Source: an uncultured Prevotellaceae bacterium
Lineage (GTDB): Bacteria > Bacteroidota > Bacteroidia > Bacteroidales > Muribaculaceae
Reading direction: 5' to 3'
Length of the DNA: 64,000 bases
NCBI GenBank assembly: GCA_900318865.1
Contig: ONMF01000012.1
Span: 1 to 64,000, forward strand
The translations under genes were made by a program, and so were the position numbers. Below, piece by piece: positions 16,497 to 25,509 of the stretch (positions are counted from its first letter, which is position 1; every line of letters starts with the position of its first letter). The notes beneath the pieces are model-generated. The model searched no databases, was not told the origin of the DNA, and saw only the letters and a program-made list of their open reading frames with translations.

Positions 16497-16719
16497 GATG
16501 ATGCTTTTTTAAATGATTGTGCGAAGTTACTGCAAAGCCGCCGCAAATGCAAATATTTTTCACAGCAAGTCAAAAACCGGCAGTTCCTCTCCTAAGGTGA
16601 AGCGACGTGAAGTGGCTCAGGAGTGCGTGACACCTGCAGCCATGCCGTCCCGCAGGGCAGAATTATACGTTTTTGGCACACGCACACGCGGAAAAAAACG
16701 AAAACCGGCTGGCCGTGGG
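16497..16719. other. Intergenic stretch with a diverged repeat unit
   Basis: No gene seen. GGCAGTTCCTCTCCTAAG (about 16579-16596) is a variant of the unit at 472-489, marking a dispersed intergenic repeat. The rest, up to the end of the leucine-rich repeat gene, has no clear hairpin. Confidence 0.4.
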
Positions 16720-18417
16720 TCAGGGCAGGGCGCTGATTTGCTTGAATCCTTTCCAGTTTTTGGTGGTTTTGTAGGCTGCCACCGAGCCGCTGGGTACAAA
16801 GAGCGGAATTTTCTCGTTGCTCGATTTCTCGAGCGTGGGCGGGTTGACGGCATGGCAGTCGATGCGCGTCAGGTTCTTGCACTTCTCCACGATTTTCTTG
16901 CCGATGGTGGTGACGCCCGGTGGCAGAGTCAGGGTGGTGATGGCCATGTCGCGGAAAGCGTTGTCGCCGATGGTGGTGACACCCTCCCCAAGCTCCAGGT
17001 GCTGCACATTCTTGCAGCCGCGGAAGGCCTCGGTGAGAATGAAGCGTGTGGCGTGGGGAATGGTGACGCTGGTGAGATTGTTGCAGTCGCGGAACGCTTC
17101 CTTGCTGATTTTGTCGAGCGCAGGCGGTAAGTCGAGGCGTGTGAGGCCGCATTTTTTGAACGCGCGTTCGCCAATCACGGTGACGGAGGCTGAAAAGTCG
17201 ACGCGTTGCAGCGAGCTGCATCCCTCGAAGGTTTCGGCCCCCACGAGGGTGATGGCGGCCGGCAGAGCGATGGCCGTGAGGCTGCTGCACTGGCTGAATG
17301 CGCCGTTGCCCATGTTGATGAGGTCTTCTGGCAGGTTGATGGATTGCAGCGAACTGCAGCCGCTGAAAGCGTTCTGGCCGATGCTCGACAGCGACTGGGG
17401 CAACGTGACACGTGCGATACTCGTGCAGCGTGAGAACGCAGCGTCGGCGATGGCAGTGACGCCCTCGGGCACATCGACTGTTCCGGGAAGTGCCGGCGGG
17501 CACCTGAGCAGGGTCGTCATGTCGGGGTCGTAGAGCAAGCCGTCATAGCATCGCAGGGTGGGATGCCCGTCTTCAATGACATACTCGGTGAGCTGAGGCA
17601 TATAGCCCAAATCGTTGCCCTCGATTTGAGTGCCGGTCGCGATGGCCACCGTGCGCAGCCGGGTTCGCTCGAAGGCTTTCTTGCCGATGAAGCGCAGCGT
17701 GCGAGGCAGCTCGATGCGTGTGATGGGCATGTCGGCCAAAGCCTCGGCGCCCAGTTCGGTGAGGCCGTCTTCCAGGCGGATGGTGCGCATCTGCCGGCAG
17801 TCTTTGAAGGCTTTGTTACCGATGCTCTCGAGCGAGCGCGGCAAGTCGATGTGCGCCATGCTGCCACAACTTTCAAATGCGCTTTCGCCGATGGCGGTGA
17901 CGCTGGGTGGCATGACCACTTCCTCCAGGTCGTCGCAGTCGTAAAACGCGCGGCGCCCGATGCTGTTGATGCGGTCGGGCAGCACGATGGAGCGCAAGTG
18001 AGTGCAGTAGCTGAAGGCGTCGCTTTCAATGTCGTAGGTGCGGCCGCGCCCGAAGAGCGACTGGGTCTCGAGCCGCACCATCTCCAGGTCCAGGTCGATG
18101 TAGTTATCCACCTTGCGGCCCTCGGTGTCGACGGCCTTGCCGCGCTTGCACAGCTTTTTCAGGAACTGGATGTCGTTGCGGTTGAGCGTGCCGCTCACGC
18201 GCAGCAGCCTCACCGTCTCGAACTGCTTGCCCAGCTCGCTTTCGAGCGATCCCGGCTCGGGGACCCTGATGTTGGCCACATCGTAGTGGGCTCCTCGCCT
18301 CGTCAAGTGGCTCGATACTTGCGAGCGCGACACATATTGCGCCGCCACTGTCGACGCGGTGAATGCCACCAGCAGGCTTGCTGCCAGCGTGCTGATGATG
18401 GTGTGGAATGATTTCAT
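16720..18417 (-). CDS. Secreted BspA-type leucine-rich repeat protein
   Basis: About 565 residues from MKSFHTIIS (an ATG two codons earlier is also possible). A signal peptide (to about VAAQ) precedes roughly a dozen LRR_5 repeats with the Treponema pallidum/BspA pattern (SIGRRAFYDCDDLEEVVMP, AFxxCxxL, I-x-LP). There is no PorSS C-terminal domain or lipobox. BspA relatives bind fibronectin, fibrinogen or other proteins on surfaces; here it may be a periplasmic or secreted binding protein. Possibly co-transcribed with the SH3 gene 55 bases upstream. Confidence 0.85.
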   Translation of the reverse strand: MKSFHTIISTLAASLLVAFTASTVAAQYVSRSQVSSHLTRRGAHYDVANIRVPEPGSLESELGKQFETVRLLRVSGTLNRNDIQFLKKLCKRGKAVDTEGRKVDNYIDLDLEMVRLETQSLFGRGRTYDIESDAFSYCTHLRSIVLPDRINSIGRRAFYDCDDLEEVVMPPSVTAIGESAFESCGSMAHIDLPRSLESIGNKAFKDCRQMRTIRLEDGLTELGAEALADMPITRIELPRTLRFIGKKAFERTRLRTVAIATGTQIEGNDLGYMPQLTEYVIEDGHPTLRCYDGLLYDPDMTTLLRCPPALPGTVDVPEGVTAIADAAFSRCTSIARVTLPQSLSSIGQNAFSGCSSLQSINLPEDLINMGNGAFSQCSSLTAIALPAAITLVGAETFEGCSSLQRVDFSASVTVIGERAFKKCGLTRLDLPPALDKISKEAFRDCNNLTSVTIPHATRFILTEAFRGCKNVQHLELGEGVTTIGDNAFRDMAITTLTLPPGVTTIGKKIVEKCKNLTRIDCHAVNPPTLEKSSNEKIPLFVPSGSVAAYKTTKNWKGFKQISALP

Positions 18418-18472
18418 GTGCATGGGATGGTGAATGACAAATTGGTTGATGGCGGGCACGCTGCGCCGGGGG

Positions 18473-18934
18473 TCAGTCGGCAAAATAGGCCGCCCAGTCC
18501 ACAAGGTCTTCTCTGACGTATCCCACGTGCCCCTTAATGCTGATTTTAAACCACTTGCCTTCCTTGCCAAGACAATCGAAGGCATTGTCGGGGTAGTCTT
18601 TGTTGCTGTCGGCCTCGGTGATGCGTGCCACGATGGCGGCCCGTGTCGAAGGCTCCTTGCGCACGTTGATGTTGCCGGTCACTCCGTCGTGCCGCACGAC
18701 AAACCCCTTGCCATTCTCGGGCGACCACACCTCCACGCGGTAGCCCTCTTTGGGCACTTCCACTTCCCAGTCGAGAGGATTGGCAATATAAGTCGAGTCG
18801 GTCTGGCGCACATAGCGTCCCATCAGCCCGCCGTCATCGCCCACCACCACTTTGAGCCAGTTGTGCCCATAGTTCTGCCCGGCAGCCGTGAGCAGCCCGG
18901 CCAATGCGGTGAAAATCAAAAGAAAGTGTCTCAT
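18473..18934 (-). CDS. Secreted SH3-domain protein
   Basis: About 153 residues from the ATG at MRHFLLIF; the longer reading needs a TTG start. A signal peptide (cleavage about TAAGQ) is followed by a basic and aromatic first half and an SH3-like domain (GNINVRKEPSTRAAIVARI; KWFKISIKGHVGYVREDLV). This layout is typical of periplasmic SH3 proteins that bind cell-wall peptides. Own promoter just upstream. Confidence 0.75.
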   Translation of the reverse strand: MRHFLLIFTALAGLLTAAGQNYGHNWLKVVVGDDGGLMGRYVRQTDSTYIANPLDWEVEVPKEGYRVEVWSPENGKGFVVRHDGVTGNINVRKEPSTRAAIVARITEADSNKDYPDNAFDCLGKEGKWFKISIKGHVGYVREDLVDWAAYFAD

Positions 18935-18971
18935 AACGCTCAATTTTTTCAGTTTTTAAGTAGGTCGATGA

Positions 18972-18979
18972 CAAAGATA
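18972..18979 (-). promoter_or_regulatory. -7 box of the SH3 / LRR unit
   Basis: CAAAGATA reads TATCTTTG on the minus strand, 37 bases before the ATG. Confidence 0.6.
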
Positions 18980-19071
18980 ATGAATTTTTGCCAATATATG
19001 CTGAAATCGCCCCGATTTTCGTCGCGCACGCGCTCCGGCCTGCCGCGTAAACGCAATTTAACCATTGGAGT

Positions 19072-19102
19072 TTTGTGAAGTGGCGCGTTTTGCGTAACTT
19101 TG
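19072..19102 (+). promoter_or_regulatory. Promoter of the etfBA operon
   Basis: TTTG (19072-19075), a 19-base spacer and TAACTTTG (19095-19102): a full consensus match, one of the best in the window. The leader to etfB is about 50 bases. Confidence 0.8.
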
Positions 19103-19157
19103 CACGATTTTAACGAAAACAAACAATACAACACAATAAAACATTAACCGACAGATT

Positions 19158-20027
19158 ATGAGTTTGAACATTGTTGTGCTGGCCAAGCAAGTGCCAGACA
19201 CTCGTAATGTGGGAAAAGATGCGATGAAGGCCGACGGCACCATCAACCGCGCCGCCCTGCCCGCCATCTTTAACCCCGAGGACTTGAATGCTTTGGAACA
19301 GGCGCTGCGACTCAAGGAGCAGCATCCGGGCTCCACAGTGGGCTTGTTGACGATGGGCCCGCCCCGTGCAGGGGAGATTATACGGCAAGGATTGTACCGC
19401 GGTGCCGACACCGGCTGGTTGCTTACCGACCGCTTGTTTGCCGGTGCCGACACGCTGGCCACGAGCTATGCCCTGGCCACCGCCATCAAGCAGATGGGCC
19501 ATGTCGATATCGTGATAGGAGGCCGGCAGGCCATCGACGGCGACACCGCGCAGGTGGGGCCGCAAGTGGCGCAGAAACTGGGACTTAACCAAGTGACCTA
19601 TGCCGAGGAAATCCTGAGCGTGGCCGACGGCAAGGCCACCATCCGCCGCCACATCGACGGCGGTGTGGAGACAGTAGTGGCACCACTGCCCGTGGTCATT
19701 ACCGTGAACGGCAGCGCGGCTCCGTGCCGCCCGTGCAATGCCAAGCTGGTGATGAAGTACAAGCGCGCCACGTGCCCCATGGAGCGCACCGGCGACGAGC
19801 CGTGGAGCGCCCTGTACGACGAGCGCCCTTACCTCACGCTCAACCAGTGGAGTGTGGCCGACATCAACGGCGACCCCGAGCAATGCGGGCTCAGCGGCTC
19901 GCCCACCAAGGTGAAAACCGTGAAGAACATCGTGTTTCAGGCCAAGGAGAGCAAGACGCTCACCGCCAGTGATGCCGATGTCGACGGAATGATCAAAGAA
20001 TTGTTGGACGAAAAGATTATCGGTTAA
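19158..20027 (+). CDS. etfB: Electron transfer flavoprotein, beta subunit
   Basis: A 289-residue EtfB. The nucleotide-binding half shows NIVVLAKQVPDT at the N-terminus and VIGGRQAIDGDTAQVGPQVA, where AMP or FAD phosphates bind. It forms the heterodimer with EtfA that accepts electrons from acyl-CoA dehydrogenase. The three genes of the operon run etfB, etfA, acyl-CoA dehydrogenase. Whether this EtfAB is of the bifurcating type (extra FAD in EtfB, as in butyryl-CoA dehydrogenase complexes) cannot be settled by eye; the length (289 against about 255 in the housekeeping form) leaves it open. Confidence 0.95.
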   Translation: MSLNIVVLAKQVPDTRNVGKDAMKADGTINRAALPAIFNPEDLNALEQALRLKEQHPGSTVGLLTMGPPRAGEIIRQGLYRGADTGWLLTDRLFAGADTLATSYALATAIKQMGHVDIVIGGRQAIDGDTAQVGPQVAQKLGLNQVTYAEEILSVADGKATIRRHIDGGVETVVAPLPVVITVNGSAAPCRPCNAKLVMKYKRATCPMERTGDEPWSALYDERPYLTLNQWSVADINGDPEQCGLSGSPTKVKTVKNIVFQAKESKTLTASDADVDGMIKELLDEKIIG

Positions 20028-20046
20028 GGAGGCCTCGTAACACAAG

Positions 20047-21069
20047 ATGAATAACGTATTTGTATATTGCGAAATCGAAGGCACCACAGTGGCCGAAGTT
20101 TCACAGGAATTGCTCACCAAGGGCCGCAAGCTGGCCGACGAGCTGGGCGTGCAGCTGCACGCGGTGGTGGCCGGCACCGGCATCCGCGGCCAGGTGGAGG
20201 ACCAGATTCTTCCCTACGGGGTCGACAAGCTCTTTGTGTTTGACCACGAGGGCCTGTTCCCCTACACATCGGCACCGCACACCGACATCATGGTGAACCT
20301 CTTCAAAGAGGAGCAACCCCAGATTTGCCTGATGGGCGCCACCGTCATCGGCCGTGACCTGGGACCGCGCGTGTCGTCATCACTCACCAGCGGCCTGACG
20401 GCCGACTGCACCGAGCTCGAGATTGGCAGCTACGACGATGTGAAAACCGGCAAGCACTACGACAACCTGCTCTATCAGATCAGGCCCGCCTTTGGCGGCA
20501 ACATCGTGGCCACCATTGTCAACCCCGACCACCGGCCGCAGATGGCCACCGTGCGCAGCGGCGTCATGCAGAAAGCACTCTACCAAGGCCAGGCGCTCGG
20601 CGAGGTCGTATATCCCGATGTGGACCGCTATGTGCCCGCCGAGGCCTATGTGGTTCAGGTGATTGAGCGCACCGTGCAAGCCGCCCAGCACAACCTCAAG
20701 GGCGCTCCTATCGTCGTGGCGGGAGGCTACGGCGTGGGAAGCAAGGAAGGCTTCGACCTGCTCTTCAAGCTTGCCAAGGAACTCCATGGCGAGGTGGGAG
20801 CCAGCCGTGCGGCAGTGGATGCCGGATGGGTCGACCATGACCGCCAGGTGGGGCAGACGGGTGTCACCGTTCATCCCAAGGTGTACATCGCTTGCGGCAT
20901 CAGCGGCCAAATTCAGCACATCGCCGGAATGCAGGATGCCGGTATCATCATCAGCATCAACACCGACCCCGACGCTCCCATCAACCGGATTGCCGACTAT
21001 GTGATAGTGGGCTCGTGCGAGGAAGTGGTCCCCAAGCTGATTAAGTACTACAAGCAAAACAGCAAGTGA
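20047..21069 (+). CDS. etfA: Electron transfer flavoprotein, alpha subunit
   Basis: A 340-residue EtfA. The C-terminal FAD domain is clear: VAGGYGVGSKEGFDLLFKLA, VGASRAAVDAGWVDHDRQVG, QTGVTVHPKVYIACGISG and NTDPDAPINRIADYVIVG. Partner of EtfB, 19 bases downstream of it. Confidence 0.95.
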   Translation: MNNVFVYCEIEGTTVAEVSQELLTKGRKLADELGVQLHAVVAGTGIRGQVEDQILPYGVDKLFVFDHEGLFPYTSAPHTDIMVNLFKEEQPQICLMGATVIGRDLGPRVSSSLTSGLTADCTELEIGSYDDVKTGKHYDNLLYQIRPAFGGNIVATIVNPDHRPQMATVRSGVMQKALYQGQALGEVVYPDVDRYVPAEAYVVQVIERTVQAAQHNLKGAPIVVAGGYGVGSKEGFDLLFKLAKELHGEVGASRAAVDAGWVDHDRQVGQTGVTVHPKVYIACGISGQIQHIAGMQDAGIIISINTDPDAPINRIADYVIVGSCEEVVPKLIKYYKQNSK

Positions 21070-21119
21070 CCATCCGTCCCCGGAGATTTATCCAAGTTAA
21101 CCACTTTAAATAGACTATT

Positions 21120-22832
21120 ATGGCAAAATATAATATTGAGGAAATCAATTTTCAACTTTCCCATCCGCTGATGAAGCGCATCGTCGAACTCAAGGAGAAA
21201 GGCTTTGCCGATGCCAAGGACTTTGCCGATGCACCTGTCGACTACGATGACGCCATCGAGAACTATCGCCGCCTGCTTGAAATTACCGACGATGTGGCCA
21301 CCAATATCATCGAACCCAACGCCGAGAGCGTGGACCAGGAAGGTCCCCACCTGGTGGACGGACGCATGGTCTATGCCAGCAAGACGTTTGACAACCTGGA
21401 TGCCACACGCAAGGCCGGGCTGTGGGGCGTGTCGATGCCCCGACGTTATGGCGGCTTGAATCTGCCCAACACGGTGTTCTCGATGCTCAGCGAAATCATT
21501 TCGTCGGCCGATGCCGGATTCCAGAACATCTGGAGCCTTCAAAGCTGCATCGACACGCTCTATGAGTTCGGAAACGAGGAGCAGCGGCAAAAGTACATCC
21601 CGCGCATCTGCGCCGGAGAAACCATGTCGATGGACCTCACCGAGCCCGACGCGGGCAGCGACCTGCAGCGCGTCATGCTCAAGGCCACGCAGGATGCCGA
21701 CGGCACCTGGCGGCTGAACGGCGTGAAACGCTTCATCACCAACGGCGACAGCGACATTCACCTGGTGCTGGCACGCAGTGAGGAGGGCACCAAGGACGGT
21801 CGTGGACTGTCGATGTTCATCTACGACAAGCGCGATGGCGGCGTCAACGTGCGCCACATCGAGCACAAGCTGGGCATCCACGGCAGCCCCACGTGCGAGC
21901 TCACCTACAAGAATGCCAAGGCCGAGTTGTGCGGTAGCACCCGCTTGGGCCTCATCAAGTATGTGATGGCACTGATGAACGGCGCGCGTCTGGGCATTGC
22001 AGCCCAGAGCGTGGGCGTGGAGCAGGAAGCCTACAACGAGGCTCTGGCCTATGCGCGTGAGCGTGCGCAGTTCGGCGAGAAGATTATTCATTTCCCCGCT
22101 GTCTACGACATGCTTTCCCGCATGAAGGCCAAGCTTGATGCCGGACGTTCGTTGCTCTACCAGACGGCGCGTTATGTCGACGTATACAAGGCACTTGAGG
22201 ACATCGCCCGTGACCGCACCCTCACGCCCGAGGAGCGCCAGGAGATGAAGAAATACCAGCGCCTGGCCGACGCCTTCACGCCGCTGGCCAAAGGCATGAA
22301 CTCAGAGTATGCCAACCAGAACGCCTACGATGCCATTTCGGTTCACGGCGGCTCGGGATTCATCATGGAGTACAAGAGCCAGCGCCTCTATCGCGATGCC
22401 CGCATCTTCTCCATCTATGAGGGCACCACACAGCTTCAGGTAGTGGCCGCCATCCGTTATGTCACCAATGGCACCTATCTGGGCATTATCCGCGACATGC
22501 TCCAGCAGGAAGTGGCTCCCGAGCTGGCTTCGCTTCGCGACCGTGTGGCCCGCTTGGTCGACCTTTACGAGCAGGCCATCAATCACGTGAAGGAAGCTGG
22601 CGACAACGAGATGCACGACTTCCTGGCACGCCGGCTCTATGAGATGACGGCCGACATCATCATGTCGCTGCTCATCCTTGACGACGCCACGCGCGGCGCC
22701 GAGCTCTTTGCCAAGAGCGCCGCGGTCTATGTGCGTCATGCCGAGGCCGAAGTAGTCGCGCATCATTCCTATGTGATGGCATTCAAGGCCGACGACTTGG
22801 CCGCTTTCAGAATGACTCCGGACAACGAGTGA
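21120..22832 (+). CDS. Acyl-CoA dehydrogenase family protein
   Basis: A 570-residue acyl-CoA dehydrogenase with the usual N-terminal helical domain, middle beta domain (MSMDLTEPDAGSDLQRVMLK; RFITNGDSDIHLVLARS) and C-terminal helices (HGGSGFIMEYKSQRLYRDAR; IYEGTTQLQ, whose Glu is the expected base), plus an extra C-terminal helical region of about 130 residues found in the long class. It oxidises an acyl-CoA and passes electrons to EtfAB. No thiolase, crotonase or hydroxyacyl-CoA dehydrogenase is nearby, so the substrate and pathway remain open. Confidence 0.93.
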   Translation: MAKYNIEEINFQLSHPLMKRIVELKEKGFADAKDFADAPVDYDDAIENYRRLLEITDDVATNIIEPNAESVDQEGPHLVDGRMVYASKTFDNLDATRKAGLWGVSMPRRYGGLNLPNTVFSMLSEIISSADAGFQNIWSLQSCIDTLYEFGNEEQRQKYIPRICAGETMSMDLTEPDAGSDLQRVMLKATQDADGTWRLNGVKRFITNGDSDIHLVLARSEEGTKDGRGLSMFIYDKRDGGVNVRHIEHKLGIHGSPTCELTYKNAKAELCGSTRLGLIKYVMALMNGARLGIAAQSVGVEQEAYNEALAYARERAQFGEKIIHFPAVYDMLSRMKAKLDAGRSLLYQTARYVDVYKALEDIARDRTLTPEERQEMKKYQRLADAFTPLAKGMNSEYANQNAYDAISVHGGSGFIMEYKSQRLYRDARIFSIYEGTTQLQVVAAIRYVTNGTYLGIIRDMLQQEVAPELASLRDRVARLVDLYEQAINHVKEAGDNEMHDFLARRLYEMTADIIMSLLILDDATRGAELFAKSAAVYVRHAEAEVVAHHSYVMAFKADDLAAFRMTPDNE

Positions 22833-22869
22833 CATTCACGCGCAAGGCGTGTTGCAACCATCAATAAAA

Positions 22870-22916
22870 CAGGCGCCCCCATGAGGATGAAACCTCGCGA
22901 GGGCGCTGTTTTTTTT
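22870..22916 (+). terminator. Intrinsic terminator of the etf operon
   Basis: An imperfect stem (CAGGCGCCCCCATGAGG against CCTCGCGAGGGCGCTG) is followed by eight T. It lies between the acyl-CoA dehydrogenase gene and the convergent thioesterase gene. Confidence 0.8.
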
Positions 22917-22958
22917 GTGCGTGTGAGCGATGCGCGGCTTGTCGGAAAGCGTGTGGCA

Positions 22959-23684
22959 TCAGCTCTTAAATTCCATGATGGTAGCCACTTGCCCGCCCAG
23001 AAGAAGGGCGATGATGTAGGTGCCGGGTTCCAAACCGTACATGACAGGGACGAGCACATCGCCCCGCTTGGCGGCGATGCGGTATTCCACACGCAGATGT
23101 CGCACTTCGAAATCGTCGGGCAGTAATTCAAGGGCATGGCGCACATAGTGGGCGTTGTTCATGTGGCGGTTATAATCGATATCTGCCTTTTGGACCGTTG
23201 TGCCCGGGTATGTCGTGCCGCCGTCCTGAGGCAAAGTGATGCGCCGTTCACGGTAATCCATCGGTTGGCGCTGATCTAATGTTACCGATTGAAGCACTTG
23301 ACCATCGGCACGGGTGAGGCGCCCGGTATGCATGTCGACAAATGCCCCCATGCTCCACGTCTTGTAGCAGGGCTTGCCGTCTTCATCGGTGATGAACGTG
23401 TTGCGGAATCCAAACATGGGCTTCACTTCGTAGACCGATGTGCTTACCATGAGCCGCTCTTTGAACCGCGGCACTCTCACCACTTCCACCTGCCGCGATG
23501 CCAGTAGCTGAGCCATGGCGTTTTGCCTGAAGTAGTGTTTCACGACCGGCTCGCTGTCGAGCCACAATTCCGAGCAGTCCTGCATCATCTGCAAAGCCGA
23601 GAACAGAGTGAGCCGGCCTTGTGCGTCGCAAGTGCTTGTCGTTACAGTGAAATCTATGGAAAACATGCGTTTACGCTTCGTCAT
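22959..23684 (-). CDS. Acyl-ACP thioesterase
   Basis: A 241-residue double-hotdog protein of the FatA/FatB-type acyl-[acyl carrier protein] thioesterases common in Bacteroidetes. The second hotdog holds the signature DIDYNRHMNNAHYVRHALEL with the catalytic Asn and nearby His. It releases fatty acids from ACP, setting chain length. It starts seven bases after the Na/Ca exchanger gene, so the two are co-transcribed. Confidence 0.88.
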   Translation of the reverse strand: MTKRKRMFSIDFTVTTSTCDAQGRLTLFSALQMMQDCSELWLDSEPVVKHYFRQNAMAQLLASRQVEVVRVPRFKERLMVSTSVYEVKPMFGFRNTFITDEDGKPCYKTWSMGAFVDMHTGRLTRADGQVLQSVTLDQRQPMDYRERRITLPQDGGTTYPGTTVQKADIDYNRHMNNAHYVRHALELLPDDFEVRHLRVEYRIAAKRGDVLVPVMYGLEPGTYIIALLLGGQVATIMEFKS

Positions 23685-23690
23685 GAGGGA

Positions 23691-24668
23691 TTAAGACCGC
23701 ATCAGCAGATAAACGGTGTAGGCCACATAGATGGCCAGGAAGATGACGCCTTCCACGCGGTCAAACCGCCGCTTGCCGAAGGTGAACACCACCACGCCGG
23801 TGAGCACTGCCGCCAGCACCATCACCAGATAGTCCACAATGTTGATTCCTTCTATGTGCAGGGGCATGATTGTGGCCGATGTGCCCAAAATGAACAGGAT
23901 ATTGAACACGTTGCTGCCAATCACGTTGCCCAGGGCCAGCTCGGGGTTGTTCTTTGATGCAGCCACCACCGCCGTGATGAGTTCGGGCAGCGATGTGCCC
24001 ACGGCCACGATGGTGATGGAGATGACTGCCTCGCTCATGCCCCAGGCGCGGGCCAGGTTCTGAGCCGAGTTGAGAAACAGGTTGCCGCCATAGATGAGGC
24101 CTGCCAGCGACACCAGTGCCACGGCCCACAGCAGGGCAGGGTGCTTGCCGGCAAGTTTGCTTGTGGTCTGTTCGTCGGCTTCGCGCAAGGCCTCTTGCGG
24201 ATTTTTCCCTTTGCCGAGCACCGTGTAGGCCATGTAGCCCGCGAATAGCACCAGGAAGAAAATGCCGTCGAGCCTGCTCACTGTGTTGTGCTCGATGCCG
24301 GGCACGAGCCGGTCGTTGGCCAGCAGCAACAGCAGCACTGCGGCCCCGATGCCGAATGGAATGTCGCGGCGGGAGATGGAGCGTTCTATGTCAAATGGCC
24401 TGATGGCAGCCGTCAATCCCAAAATCAGAAACACGTTGGCGATATTGCTGCCCACCACGTTGCCCATGGCGATGTCACCATGGCAGCTCAGTGCCGATGA
24501 CACGCCCACAAGCAGTTCGGGCGCCGATGTGCCCATTCCCACGATAGTGAGCCCAATCACGAAGTTGCTGATATGTGCCCGCTGAGCGATGGCTACCGAC
24601 GAGTCAACCAGATAGTCGGCCGCCAGCAGCAGCAGCGCAAGTCCCACGATTAACAAAAGATAATCCAT
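23691..24668 (-). CDS. Calcium/sodium antiporter (YrbG/CaCA family)
   Basis: About 325 residues from MDYLLLIVGL; ten transmembrane helices in two inverted halves, each with the ion-binding alpha repeat: GMGTSAPELLVGVSSAL with GNVVGSNIANVFLILG, and AVGTSLPELITAVVAA with GNVIGSNVFNILFILG. These exchange Ca2+ (or another cation) for Na+ or H+ across the inner membrane. The upstream in-frame codons lie in the promoter and are left out. Confidence 0.93.
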   Translation of the reverse strand: MDYLLLIVGLALLLLAADYLVDSSVAIAQRAHISNFVIGLTIVGMGTSAPELLVGVSSALSCHGDIAMGNVVGSNIANVFLILGLTAAIRPFDIERSISRRDIPFGIGAAVLLLLLANDRLVPGIEHNTVSRLDGIFFLVLFAGYMAYTVLGKGKNPQEALREADEQTTSKLAGKHPALLWAVALVSLAGLIYGGNLFLNSAQNLARAWGMSEAVISITIVAVGTSLPELITAVVAASKNNPELALGNVIGSNVFNILFILGTSATIMPLHIEGINIVDYLVMVLAAVLTGVVVFTFGKRRFDRVEGVIFLAIYVAYTVYLLMRS

Positions 24669-24699
24669 AGCGATGAATAATGGAGTTGAAATTTTACTG

Positions 24700-24707
24700 C
24701 AAAGGTA
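24700..24707 (-). promoter_or_regulatory. -7 box of the antiporter-thioesterase operon
   Basis: CAAAGGTA reads TACCTTTG on the minus strand, 31 bases before the ATG. Confidence 0.65.
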
Positions 24708-24815
24708 CGCCAAAAATTCGATACTTGCGGTCTACTATATAAAAAATGAGCCGGCAAGTCAAGACGTTTTTTGTGTCCAAAATGTCAATATAGTGGTTCT
24801 ATTTGTCGCATTTTG

Positions 24816-24846
24816 TTTGCACATTTCAATAATTGTGGTAATTTTG
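24816..24846 (+). promoter_or_regulatory. Promoter of a short leader RNA
   Basis: TTTG (24816-24819), a 19-base spacer and TAATTTTG (24839-24846). Transcription from it would meet a terminator within about 60 bases. Confidence 0.7.
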
Positions 24847-24849
24847 CAC

Positions 24850-24911
24850 CGTGTTTTTCATGGTATTAGAACTAGGTTAACGTGGGTTGTCGTGAGACAA
24901 CCCATTTTTTC
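24850..24911 (+). ncRNA. Putative small RNA or attenuated leader
   Basis: Starting just after a consensus promoter, the transcript would hold a short unstructured part (TTTTTCATGGTATTAGAACT) and end with a perfect hairpin GGGTTGTC-GTGA-GACAACCC followed by A and six T. The only ATG gives a three-codon frame (M-Y-stop). Either it is a free-standing RNA of about 60 bases, or a leader whose read-through feeds the His-rich protein gene 200 bases downstream. From memory, similar sequences occur upstream of other Bacteroidales genes, but I cannot name a described family. Bases 24912-25100 hold no other signal I can see. Confidence 0.5.
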
Positions 24912-25117
24912 CCCCCGTCGGCTCACGATGGCTGATACCGTCCGGTCGATAAAAATGCCTTGTTCGGCGTCAGATGTGGCTCACTGAGCGATTACCGGCC
25001 CGTGGCCATTTAACTTCGCGGCTCGCAAGCGGTCTAACAAACAAAGAACAATAACACGCCGCACAGCCACCGCGTTAAGCATCGGGCCACGCGGCATAAA
25101 AAGAAAGGAGTTGCATC

Positions 25118-25483
25118 ATGAAGACTAACATTCTCATCACCGCACTTGCCGCAATGGCATTCCTGGTTCCCGGCACCGCCCAGGCTCGGCAGCACTACCG
25201 TGGCGGACACATGCGCCAACAGCATCGCATCGAGCATCGTGTGGCTGCTCGTGGCCATCATGGAGTAGTCAACATGAGCCGGCATCGAATGCCCCCCGTT
25301 CGCCACATGGCTCCGGTGGTTCACCGCCACGCCATCGGCACCCGTTTCTTCCACCGTCCGCTGCATGGCCGTTTTGTGAGCTGGAACCGTGAGCGCGTGT
25401 GGCTTGCCGACGGCATCGTCTATCGCGTGGTCAATCTGCCCGGCCGGGGACCCGTCTATGTGGTAGTTGGCTACTGGCGTTGA
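25118..25483 (+). CDS. Secreted His/Arg-rich small protein
   Basis: A 121-residue protein with a clear signal peptide (cleavage about TAQA) and a mature part of about 98 residues with many His, Arg and Met (RGGHMRQQHRIEHRV; PPVRHMAPVVHRHAIGTR), ending in a short beta-like domain (VWLADGIVYRVVNLPG). The composition suggests metal or polyanion binding; no family recognised. It has an unusually good Shine-Dalgarno, AAAGGAG at 25104-25110, and is followed by a strong terminator. Confidence 0.7.
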   Translation: MKTNILITALAAMAFLVPGTAQARQHYRGGHMRQQHRIEHRVAARGHHGVVNMSRHRMPPVRHMAPVVHRHAIGTRFFHRPLHGRFVSWNRERVWLADGIVYRVVNLPGRGPVYVVVGYWR

Positions 25484-25509
25484 CCGATAGCTCCGCACTT
25501 CACCACTAA

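Noticed and set aside
16592..17503. A 303-codon minus-strand frame inside the leucine-rich repeat gene
   Set aside because: Alternate frame of repeated codons; His/Arg/Pro-rich and without features, whereas the LRR frame has a signal peptide and regular repeats.
24850..25100. tRNA or riboswitch in the leader region
   Set aside because: No cloverleaf, T-arm or known aptamer motif could be drawn; only the single terminator hairpin is convincing.
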